Assembly: GCF_010093815.1 (NCBI RefSeq)
Contig: NW_022985564.1
Span: 62,001 to 126,000, forward strand
Direction: 5' to 3'
Length of the DNA stretch: 64,000 nucleotides
DNA from: Pseudovirgaria hyperparasitica
Taxonomy: Eukaryota > Ascomycota > Dothideomycetes > Acrospermales > Acrospermaceae
The notes beneath the pieces are model-generated. The model saw only the letters and a program-made list of their open reading frames with translations, was not told the DNA's origin and searched no databases. The translations under genes were made by a program, and so were the position numbers. This document shows, in pieces, positions 29,892 to 41,470 of this stretch (the first letter of the stretch is position 1; every line of letters begins with the position of its first letter).

Positions 29892-32397
29892 ATGGACAGC
29901 AAACCTGTTATAAGATATACAGTAGATCAGCTACAGCACCTCCGGAACTCTCCGCTTGTTCGCAAGCCGGACAAGCTTCCTTCTATCGAGCAATGGATGG
30001 AGTAAGAAACGTTGTCGCGCACGTATACATTTCCACTAACGAATACAGGAATCAAGGTGACCAGAACCATCGCAAGAGCCGCCCTTCAACCTCTACCGCA
30101 GATCATGAAAACCAACGTCCCTCGATCCTGTCCACACGCCAGTTCGCGCGTTCAAGCGCAGGTATGAAACCCACTCCTCGTATCTCGTGTTACACTAATG
30201 CAAAGAAGGCGAGGACATTGTCCTTGGTCCCCCCAAATTCGCGTTCACGTCGTCCTCGGCGGTCCGTATCGCTAAGCAATCCGAAACGGGTGAAAAATCA
30301 TCTGCGCATGAAGAGGATGGAACCAACGCAGACCGTTATACTGGCCGAGAACGTTCGTTCAAGGATCGTGACAACGAGCGGCCGCGTGAGAAGCAGCCAT
30401 ACGCCAATGGCCGACGGGGGCCACGTGAAGATGTTGAGGGCTGGTCCGTCTTTCGCAAACAGAAAGTCCATGATCAAGATGAGCAAGAGCGCTCGCAACG
30501 ACACCTTGGTAGAGATCGCGATAGAAACGAGCCAGATGATACTTATCCCCGAAAAAATGGCGCCGGAAGGGGTCGTTTCGAACAGCCATGGGGTCGTGAA
30601 GATACAGCGCAAAATAAAGACACAGACAATGGCAAATTCTCGTCCACCAAAAGCACCGGCTGGAGAGATCGTGAACGAGATCGTGACCGGGAACATATTC
30701 GAGACAAGCGTGATGACCGCGAGTGGAATAGAGGGCGAACTGACGATGACCCGGAGTGGATGGCCACTGACTCTGCTGGCGCTGAGAAGAAGCATGGCCA
30801 CACACAAGAGGATTTCCAACGCTGGATGAAAGAAATGAAGAACAAGACATCCGGACGAGACGACGTAATGAATGCCCCCGAATCCGTTGAAAAACCGCTC
30901 GAAACATCCAAGCCCACAAAGACCTCTGTCCCTCCATCTCAGACTGCTGGCTCACTACCCCCTACCCAACTTTTTGAAGGAAGCACAGAAAAGCTATTCG
31001 GTATCTGGGGAGAATCTAAACAGACCAGCGCGAAAGACGCCGAGATTACTGCCGCCCCACGCGCAGCTGCAAACAAGTCGAAACCTTCAAGGTTTGCATC
31101 ATTGTTCTCACCTCAGGAAGAGAAGCTCGGTGAAGAAGCTACCGTATCACAGGGAACTCCAATCGCTGCTGCGTCGGTGGAATTTGCCGACGACAAAGCA
31201 GGATTTCAACGCATTCTACAGATGCTAGGCAACACCACGGTGTCTCCCAGCCCGGTGCCCCCAAAGCCCCCTCTCAATGGAAACAGACATCGAGCTGGAC
31301 TGGATGTGGCGAAACCAAACTTTCCACCGGGTTTGGAACAACCAGCCGTACGACACGTAAGTACTCGATCAAAGGAAGAACGAGATGCTATCTTGGATTC
31401 CATTATTCCGAAGAATAAGCAGTCGCCCTTTGGCATATCTTCGCCTTCTAACAACTCCCCATGGGACATCCCCCAACCGTCTACGAAGACTGAGTTCCGA
31501 GAAGCTCCTATAAACCAAGCACCTTCTCGCAACAGCACAAACCCAGAAACTGGAGGGTTCCAGCAGCCTCTCCTTAATAGACCAGCTGCACAGACTGACA
31601 CGAGTAACCGCGAGTTCCTTCTCAATCTCATCAAACAGCCAAGCCGATCCACATCAGCACAGACTCCCCAGAATGATCCTGGTCATTTGGTTCATGACAA
31701 CAATTCACTGTTCCATGGCGAGAGGGGCACGAATCTTCAGATGCCGAAGGCCAGAGGACCCAATGCGGGCTTCTTTGACATGAACGACAGCGATATGCTT
31801 CGTCGATCTGCAGAGCTGACTCAACACGAGCAGCCTCGGAAGCCAGCACCGCGTCAACCTCCAGGCCTGTATGACGACCCTCCAATGTCCGCGGTTTCTC
31901 AAAGACGAAACACCAATGACAATCCGCCACGGCTACAAATGAGCAATATGGGTATCCCACAGCAGGCAGAACCTTATTGGATGAAGAATCAAGGCATACA
32001 GTCACCGCAAGATCGCATTCCTCCACCTCCCGGATTTGGCAATCGTATGCACCAGCAGCAACCTGGTGGTCCTTCATTTCCCCCGCACATGCAGTTTCAG
32101 GGCAACAATGCACCCCCAATGGGCCCACCTCCGGGCTTGAATCAGGGTTTGCCTCGTAGCATGTACCAAAGACAAGAGCCAATGGGACCACCACCTGGAT
32201 TTTTCCCTCCTGGTCCCAACGGTCCCCCAGGACCTGGACTCGGAGGCCCACCACCAGGCTTTCCTCACATGAGCATGCACCAGGACATGATGGGTGTTCC
32301 GCGACGACATGCGGGCGGCCCTGGTAACTTTGACATGTTTAACGAGATGCATCCTGGTCGCGGCAGGGGCGGACCACCAGGACCACCATACATGTGA
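29892..32397 (+). CDS. eIF4E-binding translation regulator (4E-T/Eap1-like, 803 aa, 3 exons)
   Basis: Exons 29892-30001, 30049-30161, 30209-32397. The 47-nt introns have GTAAGA/CACTAAC/CAG and GTATGA/AAG ends, and the spliced frame runs straight into the long ORF. The first residues MDSKPVIRYTVDQLQHLRNS hold the eIF4E-binding core YxxxxL (Tyr9-Leu14), followed by LVRKPDKLPSIEQWM, as in fungal 4E-T/Eap1-type proteins. The middle is Arg/Asp/Glu-rich (RDRERDRDREH) then disordered, with a conserved-looking block KPSRFASLF and FQRILQMLG. The C-terminal 360 residues carry six PPGL/PPGF sequences (about 446, 624, 679, 714, 735, 755), the sequence type bound by GYF domains. It should repress cap-dependent translation or promote mRNA decay in the cytoplasm. 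The family call is good; the orthologue name is uncertain, so no symbol is given. Confidence 0.8.
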
Positions 32398-33334
32398 TTC
32401 GCAAGGTCAACATCTCAACGTCGTCCGATTCCCGACACGGAAACATCAATGCGTCTGATGTAGTACATACTTCTCCATGTTTTCCCTGGTCCTTTCTGGC
32501 GTTCTTTCGAGCAGTCCTGCACTACGAACAGCGAGGCGTTCCACTGTTAACGGTATCATTCATCATCATCCTCATCACCAATCACTTTCGGGTGCAGTCG
32601 AGATTTTCATTGCAGTGTGTGCTTTTGGGGAGCATGGTTTCCTTTTTTGGTCTTCTGGTTTGCCACTCTCGCGTAGCTAACCCTGCAACGGCGCGCGTAT
32701 CGGTTGGCCTGGATCTACGACACGTCCCCAAATGGATACTAACGCTTCTTCTGTCTTCATTATGCTCGTGGCGGCACACTGGGAAGCGACGAAAGAGGCA
32801 AGACGACGGTTTTCGTTTCCTCTGGCTCTGTCAGGAAATTTGAAGGGGTGGTGAATGCTCCAGGCAGGGGTGATGCGGGAAGACATGATGGGGAGAGGGG
32901 GGGAAAACCTGGTCGGCAGATGGTGGGTGGGCAGCTATCACTATAACGTCTGGAGCCTGAGTCGTTCGTCCCTTTTAGGGCGCGGCTCAAGCACGAGATG
33001 AAGAAATAAGAACTCTGTGTAGACAAAAGTGTCAAATGACAATATGTATAGAGTTCATGCCATCTCTGCATTTAGTTTGTTGCCATCCTATGTACGCACT
33101 ACCGCGTCTTACATTCGGTCCGTCAACCTCACGCGTGTCTGCATTACTCGAGCGCGGATGGGCTCCAGCAGACTCAAGCAGGCTCCAGCGACTCACGCGT
33201 GCATAGAGTATATAGATACGAGCTAACTCACTAACTCACTTTGTGCACAGGATAGCGGATAGCATTATATGTAGTCTACCTATCCCATGCAACGCGAAAC
33301 TCCAGCTTCGTTAACATGCAATTTTCATGCCCAT
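32398..33334. other. 3' intergenic region between convergent genes
   Basis: 937 bp. A C/T and TCATC-rich stretch follows the eIF4E-binding gene stop, likely 3' UTR. No conserved ORF was found on either strand. Confidence 0.4.
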
Positions 33335-34548
<1,214 letters not shown>

Positions 34549-35429
34549 ATTTGCGAGAAGCGAGTGTGAGTATCGGGAAGTATATGTTTCTACGAGTCCA
34601 ACGTCTTCACGGATTATTGAAGTTCACAGCTGCGGAATGCGGGATGTATAATGACGTGTGGAGACGGCTGGAGGTGGCTCAGAGTTCGCTGTTTAGGAGG
34701 GGCAGGGGCACGGCGGTGCGAAACAAGCACAGAAAGCAGGTTGTGGAGAGAGTCGTGTCGGGTATCGTGAGTAGAGCGGTGTGGAGGAAAATAATGCTAT
34801 CTCAGGTCGGCCCGCGCTTGTCGTGAGTGCGGTTGTTGGTGTTGTTCTTGCCCTGCGCACACACTGCCGACTGTAATCGCCAAAGCGAGTAACCCTGAGC
34901 TGACTAACGCTCGCCTGAGGCCTGAGGCAGCATTCAGCACAAGAGCGTGCGTGCCAACCAGCGTGACAATGGTCCGTTTCATGTGTTAAAAAAATATTCA
35001 TGGTTGAAAGGTTCGATATATAATTAGATATCAACACAAATAATTGCCTAGATTCATACGATTTGACAAGCTCAGTGATAAATCGAAATTAAAACACTTA
35101 ATTACTTTCAAGCCTAGCATTCTCTCTGATATTTGATATTGCCAATTATCAGCTGCTGAAAGCTTTCAGGAACAACTCGAGGCCCTGTATATCAACATAT
35201 TGGTAGTGCATTCCTCTTTGATTTTCTGAAAAGATGCCCAGCTGTGAGTTTGAGAAGCGCTACTCCCAAATAGGGCTTAATTGATTTGACGCGTCCCCTC
35301 CTTACGCGCCAAAACCGCGACCGTCCGACGCGTCTCACGAATTTCACCCCACTCTCAAAAGCCCCCCTAGCCACTCTCTATTCGTCCTTCGCAACAACAA
35401 CAACAACTTTTGCTGTACCGAGTCCAACA
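34549..35429. promoter_or_regulatory. Divergent promoter region PP2A / MCM6
   Basis: 881 bp. The central part (34980-35270) is AT-rich and free of coding potential, and the MCM6-proximal part holds the cell-cycle elements listed separately and an (ACA)n leader. No additional gene was found. Confidence 0.5.
35289..35333 (+). promoter_or_regulatory. MCB / MBF-type G1/S element cluster
   Basis: Two exact ACGCGT boxes (35289-35294 and 35328-35333) flank an ACGCGCCAAAA sequence (35304-35314) of the E2F/MBF type. They sit about 95-140 bp upstream of the MCM6 ATG. In yeasts MCB boxes are bound by the MBF (Mbp1-Swi6) factor, which drives S-phase genes, so this fits MCM6 regulation. Binding here is inference. 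Confidence 0.7.
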
Positions 35430-38400
35430 ATGTCTTCCGTTGTCGATGCAGTCATCCATTCCGACGGTCCTCTCCCATCCAGCGACGGTCAGGCCGGTCG
35501 CCGGCGACGTAGCACAAATCGATCTTCTTCCAGGCCTCGGGGGCCTCCTTCAGAAAGCGCGGGCGCCAACAGTGATATTGATGGCTACGCTGAGGACGAA
35601 GTCGTCGGTGCGAGAGGTACTACTGGAAGAACATATACTGCAGGGCCTGATGCCGATATCCCAAGAGTAATCGATGTTACTGGAGAGGCCTTGTCGCAGC
35701 GGTTTGAGGAGTTCCTAGAAGCGTAAGAACTGCGAGGCATCATGGGTTTCTCTCTCCTAATAATATACCTCACTAGATACGCTGAAGACCCCTCTTCGTC
35801 CGGCGCACCAGCAAGCAGTATACAAACCGACAAATACTACGTCGCGCAAATACATGGGCTCAGAGTTTATAACCTTTCCACGCTCTATGTCGATTTCACA
35901 CACCTTTTGAGGCACGAAGATGGCGTGGTTGCAGCTGCTATTGCTGATGAGTACTATCGTTTTCTGCCGTACATGGTACGCGCCTTGCACAGCTTGATTC
36001 AGAAATACGAGCCACAATACTTCAGAGAGCATCGGCAACCTGCGTCGAATTCTTCTGCTACCAATGGATCCGTCGCTGGGAGCATGAGTAGCCAGAACGA
36101 TTCTACAGCGGACAAGACGCCGAATCAACAGACTGACAAGATCTTCACCCTTGCCTTCTACAACCTCCCTCTCGTGTCGCGCGTGCGACAGCTACGAACA
36201 ACATCGATCGGTAGACTGCTCTCCATATCTGGAACCGTTACTCGTACATCGGAAGTACGACCTGAACTGTCTCAGGCTACCTTTATTTGTGAGGTCTGCA
36301 ATACCATAGTTCCAAATATCGAACAGACCTTCAAATATACCGAGCCTACACAATGTCCAAACCGCACTTGTGGTAATCGTCAGATGTGGCGACTGGATAT
36401 ACGGCAGAGTACTTTCGTGGATTGGCAGAAAGTGCGTATCCAAGAGAACAGCTCCGAGATCCCTACCGGTAGCATGCCTCGCACAATGGATGTCATTCTG
36501 CGCGGTGAAATGGTCGACAGAGCCAAAGCCGGAGAGAAATGCATATTCACAGGAACAGTTATAGTGATTCCCGATGTGAGTCAGTTCCGGGTACCCGGAG
36601 TACGGCCACAGGCAGTAAGAGACGTAGGGAATGGATCTCGAGGTGGCGATGCAGGAGGAAGTGGTGTGAGCGGACTGAAAGATCTTGGTGTCCGAGACTT
36701 GACCTACCGCATGTCCTTCCTGGCTTGCATGGTCACGCCAGATACCTCTACACCAGGTCAATCTGCCCAGCAACATCTGAATGGGCAAGCTGGAAACATT
36801 CTAGCCTCGCTCAACCAGATTGCGCCTCTTGAGACCACTGCTACAGGTGAAGAAGCTCAATCCGAGTATCTTTCAACGTTGTCCCCCGCCGAAATCGAAG
36901 ACTTGCGACAGATGGTTCATCAGCCAAACATTTTCATGAGACTTGTGGATTCCATCGCTCCGATGGTGTATGGCCACCAGGTTATCAAGAAGGGGCTCCT
37001 GCTGCAACTCATGGGTGGCGTAAGCAAAGTCACACCTGAGGGTATGGCACTCAGAGGAGACATCAACATCTGTGTCGTTGGTGACCCAAGTACAAGCAAG
37101 TCGCAATTCTTGAAGTACATCTGCTCTTTCCTGCCTCGTGCCGTCTACACCTCTGGCAAGGCATCGTCTGCGGCCGGTCTGACCGCAGCCGTTGTGAAGG
37201 ACGAGGAGACTGGCGAATTCACAATCGAAGCTGGAGCCCTGATGCTTGCAGACAATGGCATCTGTGCCATTGACGAATTTGACAAGATGGATATCTCAGA
37301 TCAAGTCGCAATCCACGAAGCCATGGAACAGCAAACCATCTCCATCAACAAAGCCGGAATCCAGGCAACGCTCAATGCTCGCACATCGATTTTGGCTGCC
37401 GCAAACCCGGTTGGGGGCCGCTACAATCGTAAGACGACTCTGCGCGCCAATGTCAACATGAGTGCGCCCATCATGTCTCGTTTCGATCTCTTCTTCGTCG
37501 TTCTTGACGAATGCGAAGAGAGTGTTGACCGTCACTTGGCCGAACACATCGTAAATATCCATCGTCTGCGCGACGATGCCGTGCAACCACAGTTCAGCAC
37601 CGCCCAGCTGCAGCGTTATATCCGCTTTGCGCGAACATTCAAGCCTGAATTCACACCGGAAGCGAAGCAGACTCTGGTCGAGAAATATAAAGAGCTTCGT
37701 GCCGACGATGCCCAGGGCGGCATTGGCCGTAACAGCTACCGCATCACAGTCCGCCAGCTTGAGAGTATGATTCGTCTCAGCGAAGCCATCGCTAAAGCTA
37801 CCTGTGTGAGTGAGGTGACGCCTGAATTCGTACGCGAGGCATACAATCTCCTGCGCCAAAGTATTATTTCGGTCGAGAAGGACGACGTCGAGGTCGAAGA
37901 CGACGAGGATGCTGAGCAGGCAGGGAATGCTAATGCTGATGGAGACACGCCCATGGCTGAGGACGAGGACGAAGATATGGACGAGGCAGGGCCTGCAAGG
38001 AGAGAGCCAAGTGCCACACCTGCTAGAGATGCAGGGGCCAAGGAGAAGACGAAGATCACTTACGACAAGTACATGTCTATTCACAACTTCATGGTACGCA
38101 AAGTCAACGAGGATCAACGAGAAGCGGAAGATGGTGTCGAGGAGGAGGACCTTCTGGTGTCGTACCTCGAGTCCAAAGAGCACGAGCTGGAGACGCAAGA
38201 AGATATGGAAACAGAACGGACGCTCGCAAAGAAGGTGGTGCGGAGGATGGTTAAGGTATGTTTGATTCTAGGGTCGATACCCTCATTTGAGAGGAGCAAG
38301 CTAACAGCTGGCGCAGGACAATATTCTTATGCGCATCCGTGGCGAAGGACTAGCAGACGAGCAAGGCCAGGGTCTGGACATGGACGGCAAGATTGTCTAT

Positions 38401-38436
38401 GTGCTGCATCCTAATTGCGCGGTCGATGATATGTAG
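35430..38436 (+). CDS. MCM6: Replicative helicase subunit MCM6 (963 aa, 3 exons)
   Basis: Exons 35430-35722, 35777-38255, 38317-38436. Introns GTAAGA/TAG (54 nt) and GTATGT/CAG (61 nt). The N-terminal tail is Ser/Arg-rich (GRRRRSTNRSSSRP), followed by IPRVIDVTGEALSQRFEEFL, typical of MCM6. A zinc-binding CEVC...CPNRTC lies at about 270-300. The AAA+ core has Walker A GDPSTSKSQFLKY (about 533), Walker B CAIDEFDKMD (about 593) and arginine finger SRFDLFF (about 664). An acidic linker (DEDAEQAGNANADGDTP) precedes the MCM6-specific C-terminal winged-helix region (YDKYMSIHNFMVRKVNEDQ). The last exon ends VYVLHPNCAVDDM. It is part of the MCM2-7 hexamer that unwinds DNA at replication forks. The start was chosen at the first ATG before the conserved tail; an earlier in-frame ATG (35286) lies inside the promoter. 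Confidence 0.96.
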
Positions 38437-38904
38437 CTGGGTCTATGAATAATGACGGTATAGCTGGGGGCATGGCGGTCGCAGGCTTAAAACGAGGCGG
38501 TGTTGAGGAGCCATGTTTGACCATCACTGCATTGTTTGGCGTTCAAGTCTACGATACCTTTTTCTAGAGTCGCAATAAGAAGTTTTCAGTTTGATTCTCT
38601 TTCTTTCTGCGTTGCTTTCGTCTGTATGTCCGCATACTCTACCAAGCTCCTGCACAAGTTGTACAAAACACCCTTTCATACCTTCCAGCACAGCTGGATC
38701 TCTCCTGGCAGTCGTCGCAATTCCACCATGGCGGGAGCCTCAGACTTCAGGGCATCTCTTGCCGTCGCCCGAACACACAAGGAAGTCGTTATCGAATGGA
38801 AGAACCCAACCAATATCTTCTCAACCGGTCCCCAAGTCCAGCATCCACTCTTGATCCATCCATCCATCATTACAAACCATTCCGTTCCCCCATCAACATC
38901 AAAC
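38437..38904. other. Leader/promoter of the phosphate symporter
   Basis: 468 bp. The frame of the next gene is open back to 38536, but that segment reads as unconserved sequence lacking membrane character, so it is taken as 5' leader. No phosphate-response CACGTG box was seen. Confidence 0.4.
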
Positions 38905-40689
38905 ATGGCTGTCGCCCTACCACAGTACAACTGGATAATCGCCATCATCTCAATCGCTTTCTGCTTTTCATCATTCTTCAACGGCGCCAACGATGTCGCC
39001 AACTCGTACGCCACCTCGATCGCAGCGAGATCGCTCACAATGCCCGAGGTCGGCATCCTCTCTATCATCACAGAGTTCGTGGGCGCCGTGGCCCTCGGCG
39101 GCCGTGTGATTGGCACTATTCGAAATAACATTATTGACATTAGTCGCTACGAAGAGCGCCCGGCTACGCTGTTGTTGGGCATGGGCTGTGCTGAGGCCGC
39201 GTCGGCGACGTGGCTGTACCTTGCGACGATGTGGGGATGGCCTGTGTCTACTACGCAGACGATTGTCGGTGCCCTGGTTGGCATGGGAATCGCGTCTAAT
39301 ACTAGGATTGCGTGGGGGTGGTCGAAGGGCAGTGTCTCGCAGATTGCTGCGTCTTGGGGAGCGGGACCTGTTGTTGCGGGTGCGATTTCGGCAGCTCTGT
39401 ATAGTACGCTCAAGTTCGGCATTCTTGAGCGGGAGAGGTCGTTTGAGAGGGCTATGGCGGTCATTCCTTGGTATCTGGCCTTCACCGCGGCGGTGCTCGC
39501 GCTGTTCATCACGATTGAAGCACCGGGTGTTGGCTCGCCTGAGGAACTGGGAGCTGGCCGTGCTTGTGGTATTGTTTTTGGAGTCTTCCTCGGAGTACTC
39601 GTCATTGGCTACGTTTTCTTCAAGCCGTATTTTCATCGTCGACTCGTGCTACAGGATGCACGATGCAGGGTCTACCATCTCCCTCTTGGCCCGCTGCTGT
39701 ACCGGAAGGATCCTCCACTGTATTTCCCAGGTAATCCCGACGGCGAGGTCGTGATAAACTACTACGCACAGTCTCCTGAGGAGGACCGAGAGAAAAGCTT
39801 CGTAGTCATCAGAAAGCCAAACCCAGGTATGCTCGAGCCTCATCCTAGCAACAGGACATCCGAAACAGCAAACAGCAACAGGGCATCTAGAGCCGAAAGC
39901 AGCACAGTAAATGGCCTCAACAGCGTCAACAGCTACAACGCAGCCAACCCACGACAAGCAAACAAAGCAGGCGAAGCCGGCATCAGCACACGCAAGCCTC
40001 CCCTCGAGCCAGAAGTCCGCTTCCTCGCATCCACAGCCGACCTCCCACTCTACCGCCCAGCTCGACTATGGGCCTACACAAAATACCACCTCCTGCAAGG
40101 CGTCACGCGAGACTGCGTCAGCCACGCGGACAGCCACGTGCAAGCAGTGCACGCCCGCGCCAAACGCTACGACAACCGCGTCGAGCACCTCTGGACCTAC
40201 GCCCAAGTCGCCTCGGCCATGATGATGTCAATCGCGCATGGCTCCAACGACGTCGCCAACGCCGTTGCCCCCTGGGCCACGGCCTACGGCATCTACCAGA
40301 CCGGCCTCGTGTCCGAGGGCAGCAAGACGCCTACGTGGATCCTCGTTGCGGCTGGCGCCCTGCTCGGCATCGGGTTCTGGTTTCAGGGCTACCATATCAT
40401 TCGGGCCATGGGCAATAAGATTACGCAGATGAGTCCGACGAGGGGCTATGCGATGGAGCTGGGCACGGCGATTACGGTTCTGATTGCTAGTCGGATGGGC
40501 TTGCCGGTTAGTACGACGCAGTGTCTTACTGGGGCGACGATTGGGGTTGCGTTGATGAATCTGGATGTCAAGGCGTTGAATTGGAGGCAGATTGGCTTTA
40601 TTGGTGTTGGGTGGGTGTTGACGCTTCCGAGTGCGGGATTGTTGGCGGGTTTGGCGATGGGGATGGCGCTGAATGCACCGCATTTTTAG
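38905..40689 (+). CDS. PHO89: Sodium/phosphate symporter, PiT family (Pho89-like, 594 aa)
   Basis: The protein starts MAVALPQYNWIIAIISIAFC and carries the duplicated PiT signature: NGANDVANSYATS (about 27-39) in the first half and HGSNDVANAVAPWA (about 445) in the second, with WPVSTTQTIVGALVG and LPVSTTQCLTGATIG as the paired downstream motifs. About ten to twelve hydrophobic helices are interrupted by a central hydrophilic loop (about 280-420, Ser/Asn-rich), the usual layout. It imports inorganic phosphate with Na+ across the plasma membrane, and in yeast is active at alkaline pH and under phosphate starvation. ATG 38905 was preferred over the in-frame ATG at 38536 because homologous N-termini begin a few residues before the first helix. 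Single exon; tandem to MCM6. Confidence 0.93.
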   Translation: MAVALPQYNWIIAIISIAFCFSSFFNGANDVANSYATSIAARSLTMPEVGILSIITEFVGAVALGGRVIGTIRNNIIDISRYEERPATLLLGMGCAEAASATWLYLATMWGWPVSTTQTIVGALVGMGIASNTRIAWGWSKGSVSQIAASWGAGPVVAGAISAALYSTLKFGILERERSFERAMAVIPWYLAFTAAVLALFITIEAPGVGSPEELGAGRACGIVFGVFLGVLVIGYVFFKPYFHRRLVLQDARCRVYHLPLGPLLYRKDPPLYFPGNPDGEVVINYYAQSPEEDREKSFVVIRKPNPGMLEPHPSNRTSETANSNRASRAESSTVNGLNSVNSYNAANPRQANKAGEAGISTRKPPLEPEVRFLASTADLPLYRPARLWAYTKYHLLQGVTRDCVSHADSHVQAVHARAKRYDNRVEHLWTYAQVASAMMMSIAHGSNDVANAVAPWATAYGIYQTGLVSEGSKTPTWILVAAGALLGIGFWFQGYHIIRAMGNKITQMSPTRGYAMELGTAITVLIASRMGLPVSTTQCLTGATIGVALMNLDVKALNWRQIGFIGVGWVLTLPSAGLLAGLAMGMALNAPHF

Positions 40690-40900
40690 GACATGTGGCG
40701 GGCTGTGGTGGATTTGCTGCGCGATAACGTGTGTGTGTGTGTGTACGTGTGTATGTGGATTATGTGGCATAGGCTTGGGTTTTCAGGGGGGTGCTGCGAG
40801 GTATCTTTTCTTTCTTTCTTTCTTTGTTTCTGAAGTCAGGGACTCGGTATTGTATCCTCGCTCCAGAGGAGATATGATTAGCTTAGCTGTGTGTTTTTAG

Positions 40901-40906
40901 AATAAA
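40901..40906 (+). terminator. Candidate polyadenylation signal of PHO89-like gene
   Basis: AATAAA 212 nt after the stop codon, followed by T-rich sequence (TTTAGTCTTTTGTTTTTC) within 40 nt. Confidence 0.4.
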
Positions 40907-41389
40907 TACTACATGCAAGTGTACTCTATCCAGTTTAGTCTTTTGTTTTTCAACCTAAGGCCAAGCCCATTGAATATGCACTTTAGAGGTAGGTCAATAG
41001 GTAGGTAGGTAGGTAGGCAGGTGCATGAGGGACCCTTGGGAAGGAGAGCATGAAATGACGTCTAGCTAGATGCAGGTCACACACACCTCACACACACCTT
41101 CTCACACGCGTTCGTTGGTTGGTTCAGCATGGGTATGGATATGGACATGATGGGCAATATGATGACGTATTTTTTTGCGTGTGACTAATTAGGTTCTCCG
41201 GCTTGTGTGCATTGATTCGGATATACGGGACTGGGTTGGGCTGGACTGACTGGTTGGCTGGCTGTTCGTGATAATTACTTACTTACTTACTTAGTATATA
41301 TATACATAGCACATACGAGGACTGTTTGACTCCGCGTTTCAGGACAAACTTCAATGTAATGGAAGCAGTGGTGGGTGTTGCGTACGGGA

Positions 41390-41470
41390 GAAGAAGGAAG
41401 GAAGGAAGGAAGGAAGGAAGGAAAGAAAGAAGGAATGAAGGAAAGAAGGAAAGTAAGAGACAAAGAAAGA
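41390..41470. repeat. GGAA/GAAA purine microsatellite
   Basis: An 80-bp run of AAGG/AAGA tetranucleotides on the plus strand, degenerating at its right end. Confidence 0.85.

Noticed and set aside
29705-30829. 374-codon plus-strand ORF
   Set aside because: It overlaps exons and introns of the eIF4E-binding gene in another frame, and its composition is basic and unstructured. The spliced frame has the conserved motif instead.
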